The notes beneath the pieces were generated by a model, which did no database searches, was not told where the DNA came from, and worked only from the letters and a program-made list of their open reading frames with translations. A program made the translations under genes and the position numbers. A stretch of DNA of 64,000 nucleotides from Tautonia sp040717455 (GTDB taxonomy: Bacteria; Planctomycetota; Planctomycetia; Isosphaerales; Isosphaeraceae). Where the stretch lies: assembly GCF_040717455.1 (NCBI RefSeq), contig NZ_JBFEFH010000018.1:80962-144961 (forward strand), written 5' to 3'. Positions 23,247 through 31,698 of the stretch are shown piece by piece (the first letter of the stretch is position 1; every line of letters begins with the position of its first letter).

Positions 23247-26062
23247 GGCCGATGCTCAGGCTCCTCCTGGCGAACATCGCGCTCCGGCCCGCCCGGACGG
23301 CATTGACGGCCCTGGCCGTGATCGCCTCCTCTTGCATCGTGGTCTGGGTCGTGAGCGGGTACGACGCCCTGATCGCCCGATCGATCGACGAGGAGGCGGC
23401 CGAGGCCCTCGGGCGGTTCGACCTGGTGGTCTCGGCCGACGGCGGCGGGCCCGGGGGCGGTCGCCGTCCCGGCGGGCCCGCCGCCGTCGGGCTGCCACCC
23501 GACCTGGTCGCGGCGCTCAAGGAGGACGATCGGGTCGCCGAGGCGAACCTGACGACCCGGTCGCGCGTCTCGGTCGGACGGGCGGCGCCGGGGCCGGACG
23601 CGGGCGCGGGGCCCATGGCCAGGCTCTTCCGGGACGACCGGCCCCCGGTCCACGGCATGCCGCCCCTCGATCCCCCGCTGATCGGCACCGACGCCGCCGA
23701 GCCGCCGTACGAGATGGTCGCGGGCCGTTGGATCGACCCGGCCGCCGGTGGGCGCGCCGAGGGGGTCCTGAGTGCCGATTTCGCCGAGGGGCTGGGCGTC
23801 GGCGCGGGCGACGAGGTCTCGGTCGTCTCCGAGGTCGGCGAGTGGACGGTCACGCTCGTCGGGGTCGTCGAGCAGCCCCGATCCGGCGGCGCCGGCCCGG
23901 GCGGCGGGGCCGACGCCCAGTCCGGCCTGTTCGTCCCGCTGGCGATGGCCGAGGAGATCGACGGGCACCCCGCGAAGATTACCCGGATCAACCTCGCGCT
24001 GGAGGGTGGCATCGACCCGGCGTCGTATGGCGAGGCCTTGTCCGGGAGGCTCTCGGGCCTGGGAGTCCCGGCCGCCGTCGCCGACCTCGGGGCGATCCGG
24101 GGGCGGATGGCCGCGGGGCTGTCGCGGTCGGGCAGCCGGGCCCTGGCGTACTCGGCCACCGGGATCGCCCTGATGGCGGCCCTGTTCATCATCTTCACGA
24201 CCCTGAGCATGGGCGTGAGCGAGCGGGGCCGGGAGCTGGCCGTCCTCCGGGCCGTGGGGATGACTCGGGGCCAGGTGGCCGGGATGGTCGTGCTCGAGGG
24301 GCTCGCGCTGGCGGTGCTCGGCTGGGCGGGCGGCCTGGCGGCCGGGCGGGGCCTGCTGGCCGTCGTCTCCCGGGCCACGCCCGGCCTGTTCCCCGACGGG
24401 GCGGCCCTCGGCCCCTGGTGCGTCGGTCTGACGGCCGCGGCGGCCGTCGGCGGCGCCCTGGCGGCGGCCGTGCTCCCGGCCTGGCGGGCGGCTCGCGTCA
24501 TGCCGCTGGACGCGATGACGCCGCCGCGGGCCGTGCCTCCGTCGCGATGGGGCGTCCCCGCGGGCCTGGCGGGCCTGGCCCTGCTGGCGATCAACCCGGT
24601 GCTCACCCATGTCCTGCCGATGGGCGACTCGGCCCGGGCCTGGGCCTACGCCCTGGTCGGCTACCCCGGCATGGTGCTGGGCTTCGTCCTGCTGGCGCCG
24701 GCGGCCATCGTGCTCGTCGAGGGGGCGGCCGGCCCTGCGGTGGCCCGGCTGCTCGGGCTGCCGCCGAGGCTGCTGGCCTCGATCCTCTCGGCGAACCTCT
24801 GGCGGACGCTCGGCACGACGGTCGCGCTGACCGTCGGCCTGGGCCTCTACGTCGCCACCCAGACGTGGGGCTACTCGATGCTCGTCCCGTACACCCCGGG
24901 CGACTGGGTGCCCGAGCTGCTCGTCGGGTTCGAGCCCTCGGGCCTGCCGGATGAGCAGGTCGGCCGCGTCGGGCAGGCCGACGGCGTGACCCCCGGGCGC
25001 TGCCTGCCGATGGCCGTGGAGCAGCCCGGCCTGGTCGATCGGGTCGAGGGGCCGGGCAACTCGATCCTGGCGCAGGACAACGTCGTGCTGATCGGCCTCG
25101 ACCCGGCCCTCGCCTTCGGCGGCGACGACCCGATGATCGCCGCCGAGTTCACCGACGGCGATCGCGCCTCGGCCCTGACGAAGCTGGAAGCCGGCGGGGC
25201 CTGCCTGGTCCCCGACCACTTCCTCGACTCGACCGGCATGGCGCCGGGGGACACCCTCGAACTGGTCCCGCCCGGGGGGCCGCCCGGCGCGGTCGTCGGC
25301 TACGAGATCGTCGGCGCCGTCTCGCTGCCCGGCTGGCACTGGATGACCAAGATGACCGGCCTCCGCCGCCGGTCGACCCGCACCGCCGCCCTCGTCTTCG
25401 CCCCGATCGCCGACGTCCGCCGCGACTTCCGGGTCGACCGGGTCAATTTCTTCTGGCTTGAGGCGGACGGCTCGGCCTCTCCCGAGCAGGTCGAGGCCGA
25501 GATGCAGCGGATCGCCGAGCAGCACGGCGAGACGACCTTCCATGTCGCCGGCGTCGGCGAGGTGACCAGCCGGCGCCCCTACGCCCGTCTCACCGCCGCC
25601 GGGGCGGTGCGGGCCGGCATCTCCGACCGGGCCGACGACATGATCTGGGGGATGAGCCAACTGCCGCTCGTCACCCTGCTGATCACGTCGCTGGCGGTGG
25701 TCAACACGATCGTCTCCTCGGTCCGGGCCCGGCGTTGGGAGCTGGGCGTCCTCCGGGCGACGGGGACGACCCGGGGCGGCCTGATCCGCCTGATCCTCGC
25801 CGAGTCGATCCTGATCGGCCTGGTCGTCGGCGCGCTGGGCCTGGCCTTCGGCGTGATGGCCGGCTGGTGCGGCACCGGGATGGCCCCCTCCATCCACCGA
25901 TTCGGCGGGATGAGCACGCCGCTGGTCCTCCCCTGGGCGAGGATCGCCCTGGGCCTGGCGACCACGCTGGGGCTCTGCCTGCTGGCGGCGGCCTGGCCGG
26001 CGATCGCCGCCGGGCGGTCCGAGCCGCTCGCGCTCCTCAAGGCCGGCCGGGGCGCGGCATGA
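23243..26062 (+). CDS. ABC transporter permease, FtsX/MacB fold, duplicated
   Basis: 939 residues, starting with a GTG that overlaps the ATPase stop. It holds two FtsX-type units. An N-terminal helix (IALRPARTALTALAVIASSCIVVWVV) and a large periplasmic MacB_PCD-like domain (about 55-290) lead to helices around 300-420. A second periplasmic domain and the last helices then end in ELGVLRATGTTRGGLIRLILAES. The repeated LAVLRAVGMTRGQVAGMVVLEG is the cytoplasmic coupling motif. Such long permeases resemble lipoprotein-release or peptide-export systems. No adaptor (MacA/HlyD) or outer-membrane channel is encoded here, so the substrate is open. Confidence 0.85.
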   Translation: MRPMLRLLLANIALRPARTALTALAVIASSCIVVWVVSGYDALIARSIDEEAAEALGRFDLVVSADGGGPGGGRRPGGPAAVGLPPDLVAALKEDDRVAEANLTTRSRVSVGRAAPGPDAGAGPMARLFRDDRPPVHGMPPLDPPLIGTDAAEPPYEMVAGRWIDPAAGGRAEGVLSADFAEGLGVGAGDEVSVVSEVGEWTVTLVGVVEQPRSGGAGPGGGADAQSGLFVPLAMAEEIDGHPAKITRINLALEGGIDPASYGEALSGRLSGLGVPAAVADLGAIRGRMAAGLSRSGSRALAYSATGIALMAALFIIFTTLSMGVSERGRELAVLRAVGMTRGQVAGMVVLEGLALAVLGWAGGLAAGRGLLAVVSRATPGLFPDGAALGPWCVGLTAAAAVGGALAAAVLPAWRAARVMPLDAMTPPRAVPPSRWGVPAGLAGLALLAINPVLTHVLPMGDSARAWAYALVGYPGMVLGFVLLAPAAIVLVEGAAGPAVARLLGLPPRLLASILSANLWRTLGTTVALTVGLGLYVATQTWGYSMLVPYTPGDWVPELLVGFEPSGLPDEQVGRVGQADGVTPGRCLPMAVEQPGLVDRVEGPGNSILAQDNVVLIGLDPALAFGGDDPMIAAEFTDGDRASALTKLEAGGACLVPDHFLDSTGMAPGDTLELVPPGGPPGAVVGYEIVGAVSLPGWHWMTKMTGLRRRSTRTAALVFAPIADVRRDFRVDRVNFFWLEADGSASPEQVEAEMQRIAEQHGETTFHVAGVGEVTSRRPYARLTAAGAVRAGISDRADDMIWGMSQLPLVTLLITSLAVVNTIVSSVRARRWELGVLRATGTTRGGLIRLILAESILIGLVVGALGLAFGVMAGWCGTGMAPSIHRFGGMSTPLVLPWARIALGLATTLGLCLLAAAWPAIAAGRSEPLALLKAGRGAA

Positions 26063-26119
26063 CCCCGCCTCGGCCGATCGCGTCTCCGACTTCCCTCACG
26101 TCCCTTTCCCCTCGACAGG

Positions 26120-27307
26120 ATGACCCAGACGATGAACGCGACACGACGGACCTTCCTCGGACTCGGACTCGGACTCGGTGCGGCCGGCCTGGCCGCCTTC
26201 CACGCCCGGCCCGCCGCGGCGCTGGGCCGACGGGACGCCGACCCCGCCGCCTTGATCAACAAGGGGGTGGCCTTCCTCCGCCAGCGGCAGGGGGAGGACG
26301 GCAGCTGGTCGGGCGACCGCAACGAGCCGGGGATCTCGGCGCTGGCCGTCACGGCCCTGCTGCGCTCCGGCAGGGTCGTCGTCGACGACCCGATGATCGC
26401 CCGAGGGTTGGCCTATCTCGAGCGGTACGTCGACCCGGAGGGCGGGCTCGCCGGGGCGCCGCATTCGGTCTATTCGACCTCGGTCGCCCTGATGGCCTTC
26501 CACGAGGCCAACAGGGCGGGCCGGTACGACGCGGTGGTCGAGGGCTGCCAGGCCTTCCTCAAGGGCTCGCAGTACGACGAGGGCGAGGGCAAGTCTCCGG
26601 ACGATCCGTATTACGGGGGCCTCGGCTACGGCGGCGGCGACAGCCGCCCCGACCTGTCGAACACCTCGTTCATGATGGAGGCGTTGCACGACAGCGGCCT
26701 GCCGCCCGACGACCCGGCGTTGCGGAAGGCGCTGATCTTCGTCTCGCGCTGCCAGAACCTCGACAGCGAGTTCAACGACCAGCCCTACGCCGACAAGGTC
26801 AACGACGGCGGCTTCATCTACACCGCCGGGGCCGTCGCCCCGCCCCCCGGCCGCGCCGGCCGAGGCCGCGAGGGGGAGGCCGCCCGCGCCCGAGCCGAGG
26901 CCGCCGCCGACCGCGAGGCGCTGGGCGGCGGCATCCGGTCGGCCGCCGGGATGACCTACGCGGGGTTCAAGAGCATGATCTACGCCGGCCTCGAGGAGGA
27001 CGATATCCGCGTGAAGGCCGCCCTCGACTACATCGCCCGCAACTACACCCTGGAGGAGAACCCCGGCTCGGGCCAGCGCGGCCTGTATTACTACTACCTG
27101 ATGTTCGCCCGGGCCATGGCCGCCCGAGGCGAGGCCACCTTCACCGACGCCGGGGGCACGGTGCACGACTGGAAGGCCGAGCTGGTCGATGCCCTGGGCC
27201 CCCGACAGCAGGAGAGCGGCGCCTGGGTCAACGCCGACGACCGCTACATGGAGGGCGACCCGAACATCGTCACCTCGTACGCACTGATGGCGCTGGCCGC
27301 CCGTTGA
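26120..27307 (+). CDS. Secreted prenyltransferase/squalene-cyclase-fold repeat protein
   Basis: 395 residues. The N-terminus is a Tat-like signal: MNATRRTFLGLGLGLGAAGLAAFHARPAAA, here shown only as its twin-Arg TRRTFLG and hydrophobic core. The mature part has repeats of the squalene-cyclase/prenyltransferase alpha-toroid (AFLRQRQGEDGSWSG, AYLERYVDPEGGLAG, ALDYIARNYTLEENPG). The catalytic DXDD of cyclases is not seen, so a terpene-cyclase activity is not claimed. In planctomycetes such proteins are common and uncharacterised. It follows the ABC permease by 57 bases in the same direction. Confidence 0.75.
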   Translation: MTQTMNATRRTFLGLGLGLGAAGLAAFHARPAAALGRRDADPAALINKGVAFLRQRQGEDGSWSGDRNEPGISALAVTALLRSGRVVVDDPMIARGLAYLERYVDPEGGLAGAPHSVYSTSVALMAFHEANRAGRYDAVVEGCQAFLKGSQYDEGEGKSPDDPYYGGLGYGGGDSRPDLSNTSFMMEALHDSGLPPDDPALRKALIFVSRCQNLDSEFNDQPYADKVNDGGFIYTAGAVAPPPGRAGRGREGEAARARAEAAADREALGGGIRSAAGMTYAGFKSMIYAGLEEDDIRVKAALDYIARNYTLEENPGSGQRGLYYYYLMFARAMAARGEATFTDAGGTVHDWKAELVDALGPRQQESGAWVNADDRYMEGDPNIVTSYALMALAAR

Positions 27308-27349
27308 GCCGACGCCCGGAACCAATCGGGCGATCCCCGGACCCGGCCG

Positions 27350-27379
27350 TTGACAGAGGGCCCGGGGATCGCCTACCAT
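27350..27379 (+). promoter_or_regulatory. Putative sigma-70-type promoter of the DUF1559 gene
   Basis: A perfect -35 hexamer TTGACA (27350-27355) is followed after 18 bases by TACCAT (27374-27379; 4 of 6 to consensus). It lies about 100 bases before the DUF1559 start, in an otherwise GC-rich spacer. Confidence 0.45.
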
Positions 27380-27481
27380 CGCCGCACAACACTGAAACTG
27401 AGTCTCAGTTCCTCTTGCCTCCCGCCTCCCTCTCGGCCTGGTCCTGCCGCGAGGCCCCCCATCCCTTGCCTGAAGATCCCC

Positions 27482-28513
27482 ATGAAGCCCCGATCCCCCC
27501 GCCCGGCGTTCACGCTCATCGAGTTGCTGGTGGTCATCGCGATCATCGGCGTGCTGATCGCGTTGCTGTTGCCCGCCGTCCAGGCCGCTCGAGAGGCGGC
27601 CCGACGCGCGCAGTGCACCAACAACCTGAAGCAGCTCGGCCTGGCGCTGCACAACTACGCGTCGTCGTTCGACACGTTCCCCAACAACGGCTTCTCGATG
27701 CCGAACAGCTACCCGAGCGACTATTCGCCGCTGGCCCGGCTGCTCCCGTTCATCGAGCAGGGCAACCTCCAGGATGCGCTCAACTTCGAGATCTACATGG
27801 GCCACCCGGCGTTGAACGACATCCCGGCGGCGCTGCTGACCGTCGCCGGGGTGCCCGTGGAGACGTTCCTGTGCCCGAGCGATTCGGGCGAGCCGGTCCA
27901 CGACCTGGCCATGCCCTCGGGCGCCGTCATGCCGATCTCCGGGAGCAACTACGCGATGAATTCGGGGAGCGGCCTGGACGGCGCCTTCCACCCCGGCATC
28001 GGGACGCCGAACGACGGGCTCTGCTGGGTCGACGCGAGGATCCGCTTCGCCTCCCTCCGCGACGGGACGAGCAACACGCTGGTCTTCACCGAGTCGATCA
28101 TCGGCCCCGGCGGCTCGCCGCCCTCGACGTCGGGGCCGCCGGACTTCCGCCTGTACCGGGCCTCGACCTCCTCGGTGACCCAGGCGGATGCGGAGCGTGC
28201 GGAGTCGGGCGGGTTCGCCGCGATCAGCTCCCTCGTCACCGGTTGGGACGGCACCCGGCAGCACAACTGGCTCCGCGGCAGCATCCCGACCGGTCCGCTG
28301 CTCAACGGCCGGCTCACCCCGAACATGAAGGTCCCGGACCTGATCCGGGGTTCCTCGAAGATCACCGCCGCGCGGAGCTGGCACAGCGGCGGGGTGAATG
28401 CCTGCCTGGCCGACGGCAGCGTCCGGTTCGTCAAGGACACGGTCGACCGGAGGGTCTGGCACGCGTCCTGGACCCGCCAGGGGGGCGAGGTCGCCACGAT
28501 CAGCAACGAGTGA
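27482..28513 (+). CDS. DUF1559 prepilin-like protein
   Basis: 343 residues. The N-terminus is a type IV pilin/pseudopilin signal: PAFTLIELLVVIAIIGVLIALLLP with the prepilin-peptidase site before the F. The hydrophobic helix runs on into AVQAAREAARRAQCTNNLKQLGLALHNYAS, the hallmark of the planctomycete DUF1559 family. The C-terminal region has the usual NACLADGSVRFV motif. Most planctomycetes encode dozens of these proteins; they are thought to be exported and surface-associated through a pseudopilin system, but their function is unknown. The ATG at 27482 is right at the signal; an open frame to 27350 is spurious. Confidence 0.93.
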   Translation: MKPRSPRPAFTLIELLVVIAIIGVLIALLLPAVQAAREAARRAQCTNNLKQLGLALHNYASSFDTFPNNGFSMPNSYPSDYSPLARLLPFIEQGNLQDALNFEIYMGHPALNDIPAALLTVAGVPVETFLCPSDSGEPVHDLAMPSGAVMPISGSNYAMNSGSGLDGAFHPGIGTPNDGLCWVDARIRFASLRDGTSNTLVFTESIIGPGGSPPSTSGPPDFRLYRASTSSVTQADAERAESGGFAAISSLVTGWDGTRQHNWLRGSIPTGPLLNGRLTPNMKVPDLIRGSSKITAARSWHSGGVNACLADGSVRFVKDTVDRRVWHASWTRQGGEVATISNE

Positions 28514-28687
28514 GCGACCGCGGCCCCGACACCGGCACGCGAGTGCCCGCCCCGCCGCCGAGCCCGCGATGCCGAGCCGCCCCGATCGGGCGAATCGCCC
28601 GGCGCCGGGGCATGCCCGACCCCGGATGCCGGCGGTCGCCGGCGGACGCCGGGGTTCGCCTCGCCGGATCGACCCCGAGAAACATTC

Positions 28688-29674
28688 ATGCACATTCCGT
28701 CCTTTTGCGTCCCCATGGCGATTTCGACGACCCTCGCGCTCGCGGCCGCGGTCACGCTTGCCCGGGCGCCGGAGCCGCAAGAATCGGCCGGGCCCCCGGG
28801 GCCGGTCGGCGTCCCTCCCGCGTCGGATGCCGACGTCGTCGGGCCCCTGGGGCCCCCGGTGACGATCCCGGGGACCGAGCAGTTCGACCTCCGGTCGGAG
28901 TCCGGGCTGGAGTACCGCATCTTCGTCGCCGGGCCGACGGGGGAAGTCCCCGGGCCGGGCTCGCCGGTCATCTACCTGACGGACGGCAACGGCGATTTCC
29001 CGGTGCTCCTGGCCGCGGCCCGTCGGCAATCGCGGGAGGGGCTCGGGGCCGTGGTCGTCGGCATCGGCTACCCGAGCGACGACCGGGCGGTCCAGCTCGA
29101 TCGCCGGGCCTTCGACCTCACCCCGCTCGCGTCGGGCCCGCCCCCGGAGGGGTTCCCCCGCTATCCCTCCGGAGGGGATGACCAGTTCCTCGAATTCATC
29201 GAAGGCGAGCTCAAGCCGGTGATCGAGCGGAGGTACAGGATCGATCGCGGCCGGCAGGCGCTCTTCGGCCATTCGTTCGGGGGCCTGTTCGTCCTGCACG
29301 CCCTGTTCCGCAAGCCGGGCTCGTTCCAGGCTTACATCGCCTCCAGCCCGTCGGTCTGGTGGGACGACGGCCGCATCCTGGCCGAGGCGGACGCCTTCGC
29401 GAAGGAACACGCCGGCGAGCGGGTCGAGGCCCGCCTGATGGTCACCGTCGGGGAGCTGGAGCAGGCGTCGGGGCCGGGGCTCTCCGGGGAGGGGGCGGGG
29501 ACCCAGGCGCGTCGCCGGTCGGCGGGGACCCCGGAGGAGCTCGCGGCGCGGCTGGCGGCCCCCCGGGTCGAGGGCCTGGGCGTGACGTTCCTCGAATTCG
29601 ACGGGGAGACGCACGGGTCCGTCCTCCTCCCGGCGGCCGGCCGCGCCGCCCGCCTCGCGATCGGCGGGGAGTGA
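28688..29674 (+). CDS. Exported alpha/beta-hydrolase esterase, IroE/Fes-like
   Basis: 328 residues with a hydrophobic signal at residues 9-26 and a disordered linker. The catalytic domain has the nucleophile elbow GHSFGG, the oxyanion region VVVGIGYPS and the late catalytic His in GETHGS. The acid is expected near the LMVTVGELE stretch. It resembles esterase-D/enterochelin-esterase-type enzymes that cleave siderophore ester bonds (IroE is periplasmic). The next gene is a PepSY membrane protein, which in many bacteria sits beside siderophore uptake genes. That pairing supports iron acquisition, though no TonB receptor is visible in the window. Confidence 0.72.
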   Translation: MHIPSFCVPMAISTTLALAAAVTLARAPEPQESAGPPGPVGVPPASDADVVGPLGPPVTIPGTEQFDLRSESGLEYRIFVAGPTGEVPGPGSPVIYLTDGNGDFPVLLAAARRQSREGLGAVVVGIGYPSDDRAVQLDRRAFDLTPLASGPPPEGFPRYPSGGDDQFLEFIEGELKPVIERRYRIDRGRQALFGHSFGGLFVLHALFRKPGSFQAYIASSPSVWWDDGRILAEADAFAKEHAGERVEARLMVTVGELEQASGPGLSGEGAGTQARRRSAGTPEELAARLAAPRVEGLGVTFLEFDGETHGSVLLPAAGRAARLAIGGE

Positions 29675-29774
29675 TCGCCGGGGTGCCCCGCAGACCGTCC
29701 GCCCGATCAACCGCAACGGCAACGGGGGAATCCGGTCCCTCCCTCGGCCATCGTCGCAGCAACGAGTCCATCCC

Positions 29775-31157
29775 ATGTCCGAAGTTTCTCCCGAAGTCGC
29801 CCCGGCCACCCTCGCGGGGGATGCCCCGCCCGATCCTCCCGCCGAGTGGGCGACGGCCGATCCGAGGCCGGCCCCGACCTCGGCGGCGGGCCGGCTGTAC
29901 GCGGTCGTCTGGCGGTGGCACTTCTATGCCGGCCTGATCACCGCCCCGATCCTCTGGGTGATCACCCTCACCGGCGCCCTCTACGTCTTCCGCACCGAGC
30001 TGGCCGCCTGGCGAGACCGCCCGCTGCTGGTGGTCGAACCGCAGGCGGGCCGGCTCGGCTACGACGCCCTGCAGGAGATCGCCGCGCGGGCCCTGGGGGC
30101 CGACCGGTTCGACGCGGTCGCCTTCACCGGAGAGCCCGATCGGTCCGTCGCCTTCGTGGCCGAGCAAGGCGGGGGCGGCGACCACGGGGCCGAGCACCGG
30201 CACCGCCGGGTCTTCCTCGACCCCTACACGGGCGAGGTGCTCGGGTCCCGGATCGACGAGGAGGACTTCTTCGCGGCCGTCCTCTCGCTGCACCGATCGC
30301 TGATGATGGGGACGAAAGGGCGGGTCCTCGGCGAGCTGGCCACGAGCTGGGGACTCATCCTGCTGGCGACGGGCGTCTTCCTCTGGTGGCCGAGGGGCAA
30401 GTCGAACGTCGGCGTCTGGGCCCCCCGGCTGCGGGGGAAGCCCTACGCCGTGCTCCGGGACTGGCACGCCGTCGCGGGCGCCTATCTCGTCCCCGCGACG
30501 GCCATCGCGGCGGGCACGGGCCTGTTCTTCTCGGCCGTCTGGGGGACGGGCTTCAACACGACCGTCCAGAAGGCCGGGCACTGGGCGCCGGCCTGGTTCT
30601 CGGACGCGCCGTCCGCCCCCCCGACGCCCGGCGCCCCGCCCGCCTCGCTCGACCGACTGGTCGCGACGGTCCTGGAGCACATCCGGCCGGGGGACGAGGC
30701 GACGCTGGCCCTGTCCCCCTCGCCCGACGTCGCCCACAAGGCCTGGCTGATCCGGGACGACGACAAGAACACCTATCGGATGGTCAGCGTCGACCGGTAC
30801 TCGGCCCGGGCGATCGAGGTGGTCGACGCGGCCGAGCTGCCGCTGCTGTACCGCGTCCGACTCTGGGCGGTGTCCATCCACATGGGGAAGATCTTCGGGA
30901 CCCCGACCAAGATCCTCGCCCTCGTCGCCAGCCTGGCCCTCTTCGGCCTCTCGGCGACGGGCGTCTGGATGTGGTGGGTGCGACGCCCCCGGGGCCGATC
31001 CGGGTTCCCTCGCCGGCCGCCGCCCCGCAGCCTGCCCCGTTGGGGATGGGCCGTGCTGGTCGCGGCCGGGGCCCTCATGCCCGTCGCCGGCGCCTCGATG
31101 ATCCTGGTCGGGGCGCTTGATCTCGCCGGCTCGACGATCCGAAGGCGGATCGGGTGA
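29775..31157 (+). CDS. PepSY-associated membrane protein (PiuB-like)
   Basis: 460 residues. After a Pro/Ala-rich N-terminus, the first helix HFYAGLITAPILWVITLTGALYVF is diagnostic of PepSY_TM proteins. Further helices are at about 195-215 (LILLATGVFLWWPRGK), 235-260 and 400-450. The two PepSY-like periplasmic segments lie between them. Homologues such as PiuB are linked to ferric-siderophore utilisation or reduction. It starts 100 bases after the esterase gene in the same orientation, suggesting one unit for siderophore processing. Confidence 0.82.
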   Translation: MSEVSPEVAPATLAGDAPPDPPAEWATADPRPAPTSAAGRLYAVVWRWHFYAGLITAPILWVITLTGALYVFRTELAAWRDRPLLVVEPQAGRLGYDALQEIAARALGADRFDAVAFTGEPDRSVAFVAEQGGGGDHGAEHRHRRVFLDPYTGEVLGSRIDEEDFFAAVLSLHRSLMMGTKGRVLGELATSWGLILLATGVFLWWPRGKSNVGVWAPRLRGKPYAVLRDWHAVAGAYLVPATAIAAGTGLFFSAVWGTGFNTTVQKAGHWAPAWFSDAPSAPPTPGAPPASLDRLVATVLEHIRPGDEATLALSPSPDVAHKAWLIRDDDKNTYRMVSVDRYSARAIEVVDAAELPLLYRVRLWAVSIHMGKIFGTPTKILALVASLALFGLSATGVWMWWVRRPRGRSGFPRRPPPRSLPRWGWAVLVAAGALMPVAGASMILVGALDLAGSTIRRRIG

Positions 31158-31698
31158 CGGCCGGGGGTCGGAGATTCGATCGGGGCCGAGGGAGGAGGCT
31201 CGGGGGGGCCGGTCCGTTCCGCGACGATCAACCCGGACGATGGCGTCGCGCAACGGGGCGGGCATCGAGCAATCCCCGGGCGGCTCTCGCCGCGATCGAG
31301 CGTGCCCCGGCGCGGCGTCGGCGGAGCCCCCTCGCCCGCGTCGGCTCCGCCCCGGCCCGGGATCGATCCGAGGTCGACCACCGGCGGGGTGTCCGCGGAC
31401 GACCGTGAACCCCGCGATCGTCATGCGTGGGGACGTCCGAGGAGCGGGCCGAGGCGCCGTCCGGCCGGGTGAGGGCGCCTCGGGCTTGAGCCCTCGCTCG
31501 CCTCGTCTCGGCGCGACCGGGTTTGCGTGAGAACGCGTCGGCGGTCACACTGGGGGGGAGCCTCGCGTGAGGGGTCGACCCGGGGCTCGGCGTCCGGTCC
31601 GGTTCTCCCGGGCAGTGCGCGGGGCAGGATCATGTCCGACCCAAGCGAGGGGGGAGCCCGATGGAGTCCCCGCCCACCAGCCCGGGAGATTGCGGCCG
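31158..31698. other. Intergenic region
   Basis: About 540 bases. Short open frames on both strands lack ribosome-binding sites or recognisable domains. No RNA gene seen. Confidence 0.4.

Noticed and set aside
25735..29809. Very long open frames on both strands (1148 and 1237 residues)
   Set aside because: They are out-of-frame readings of four well-supported genes and have no domain content.
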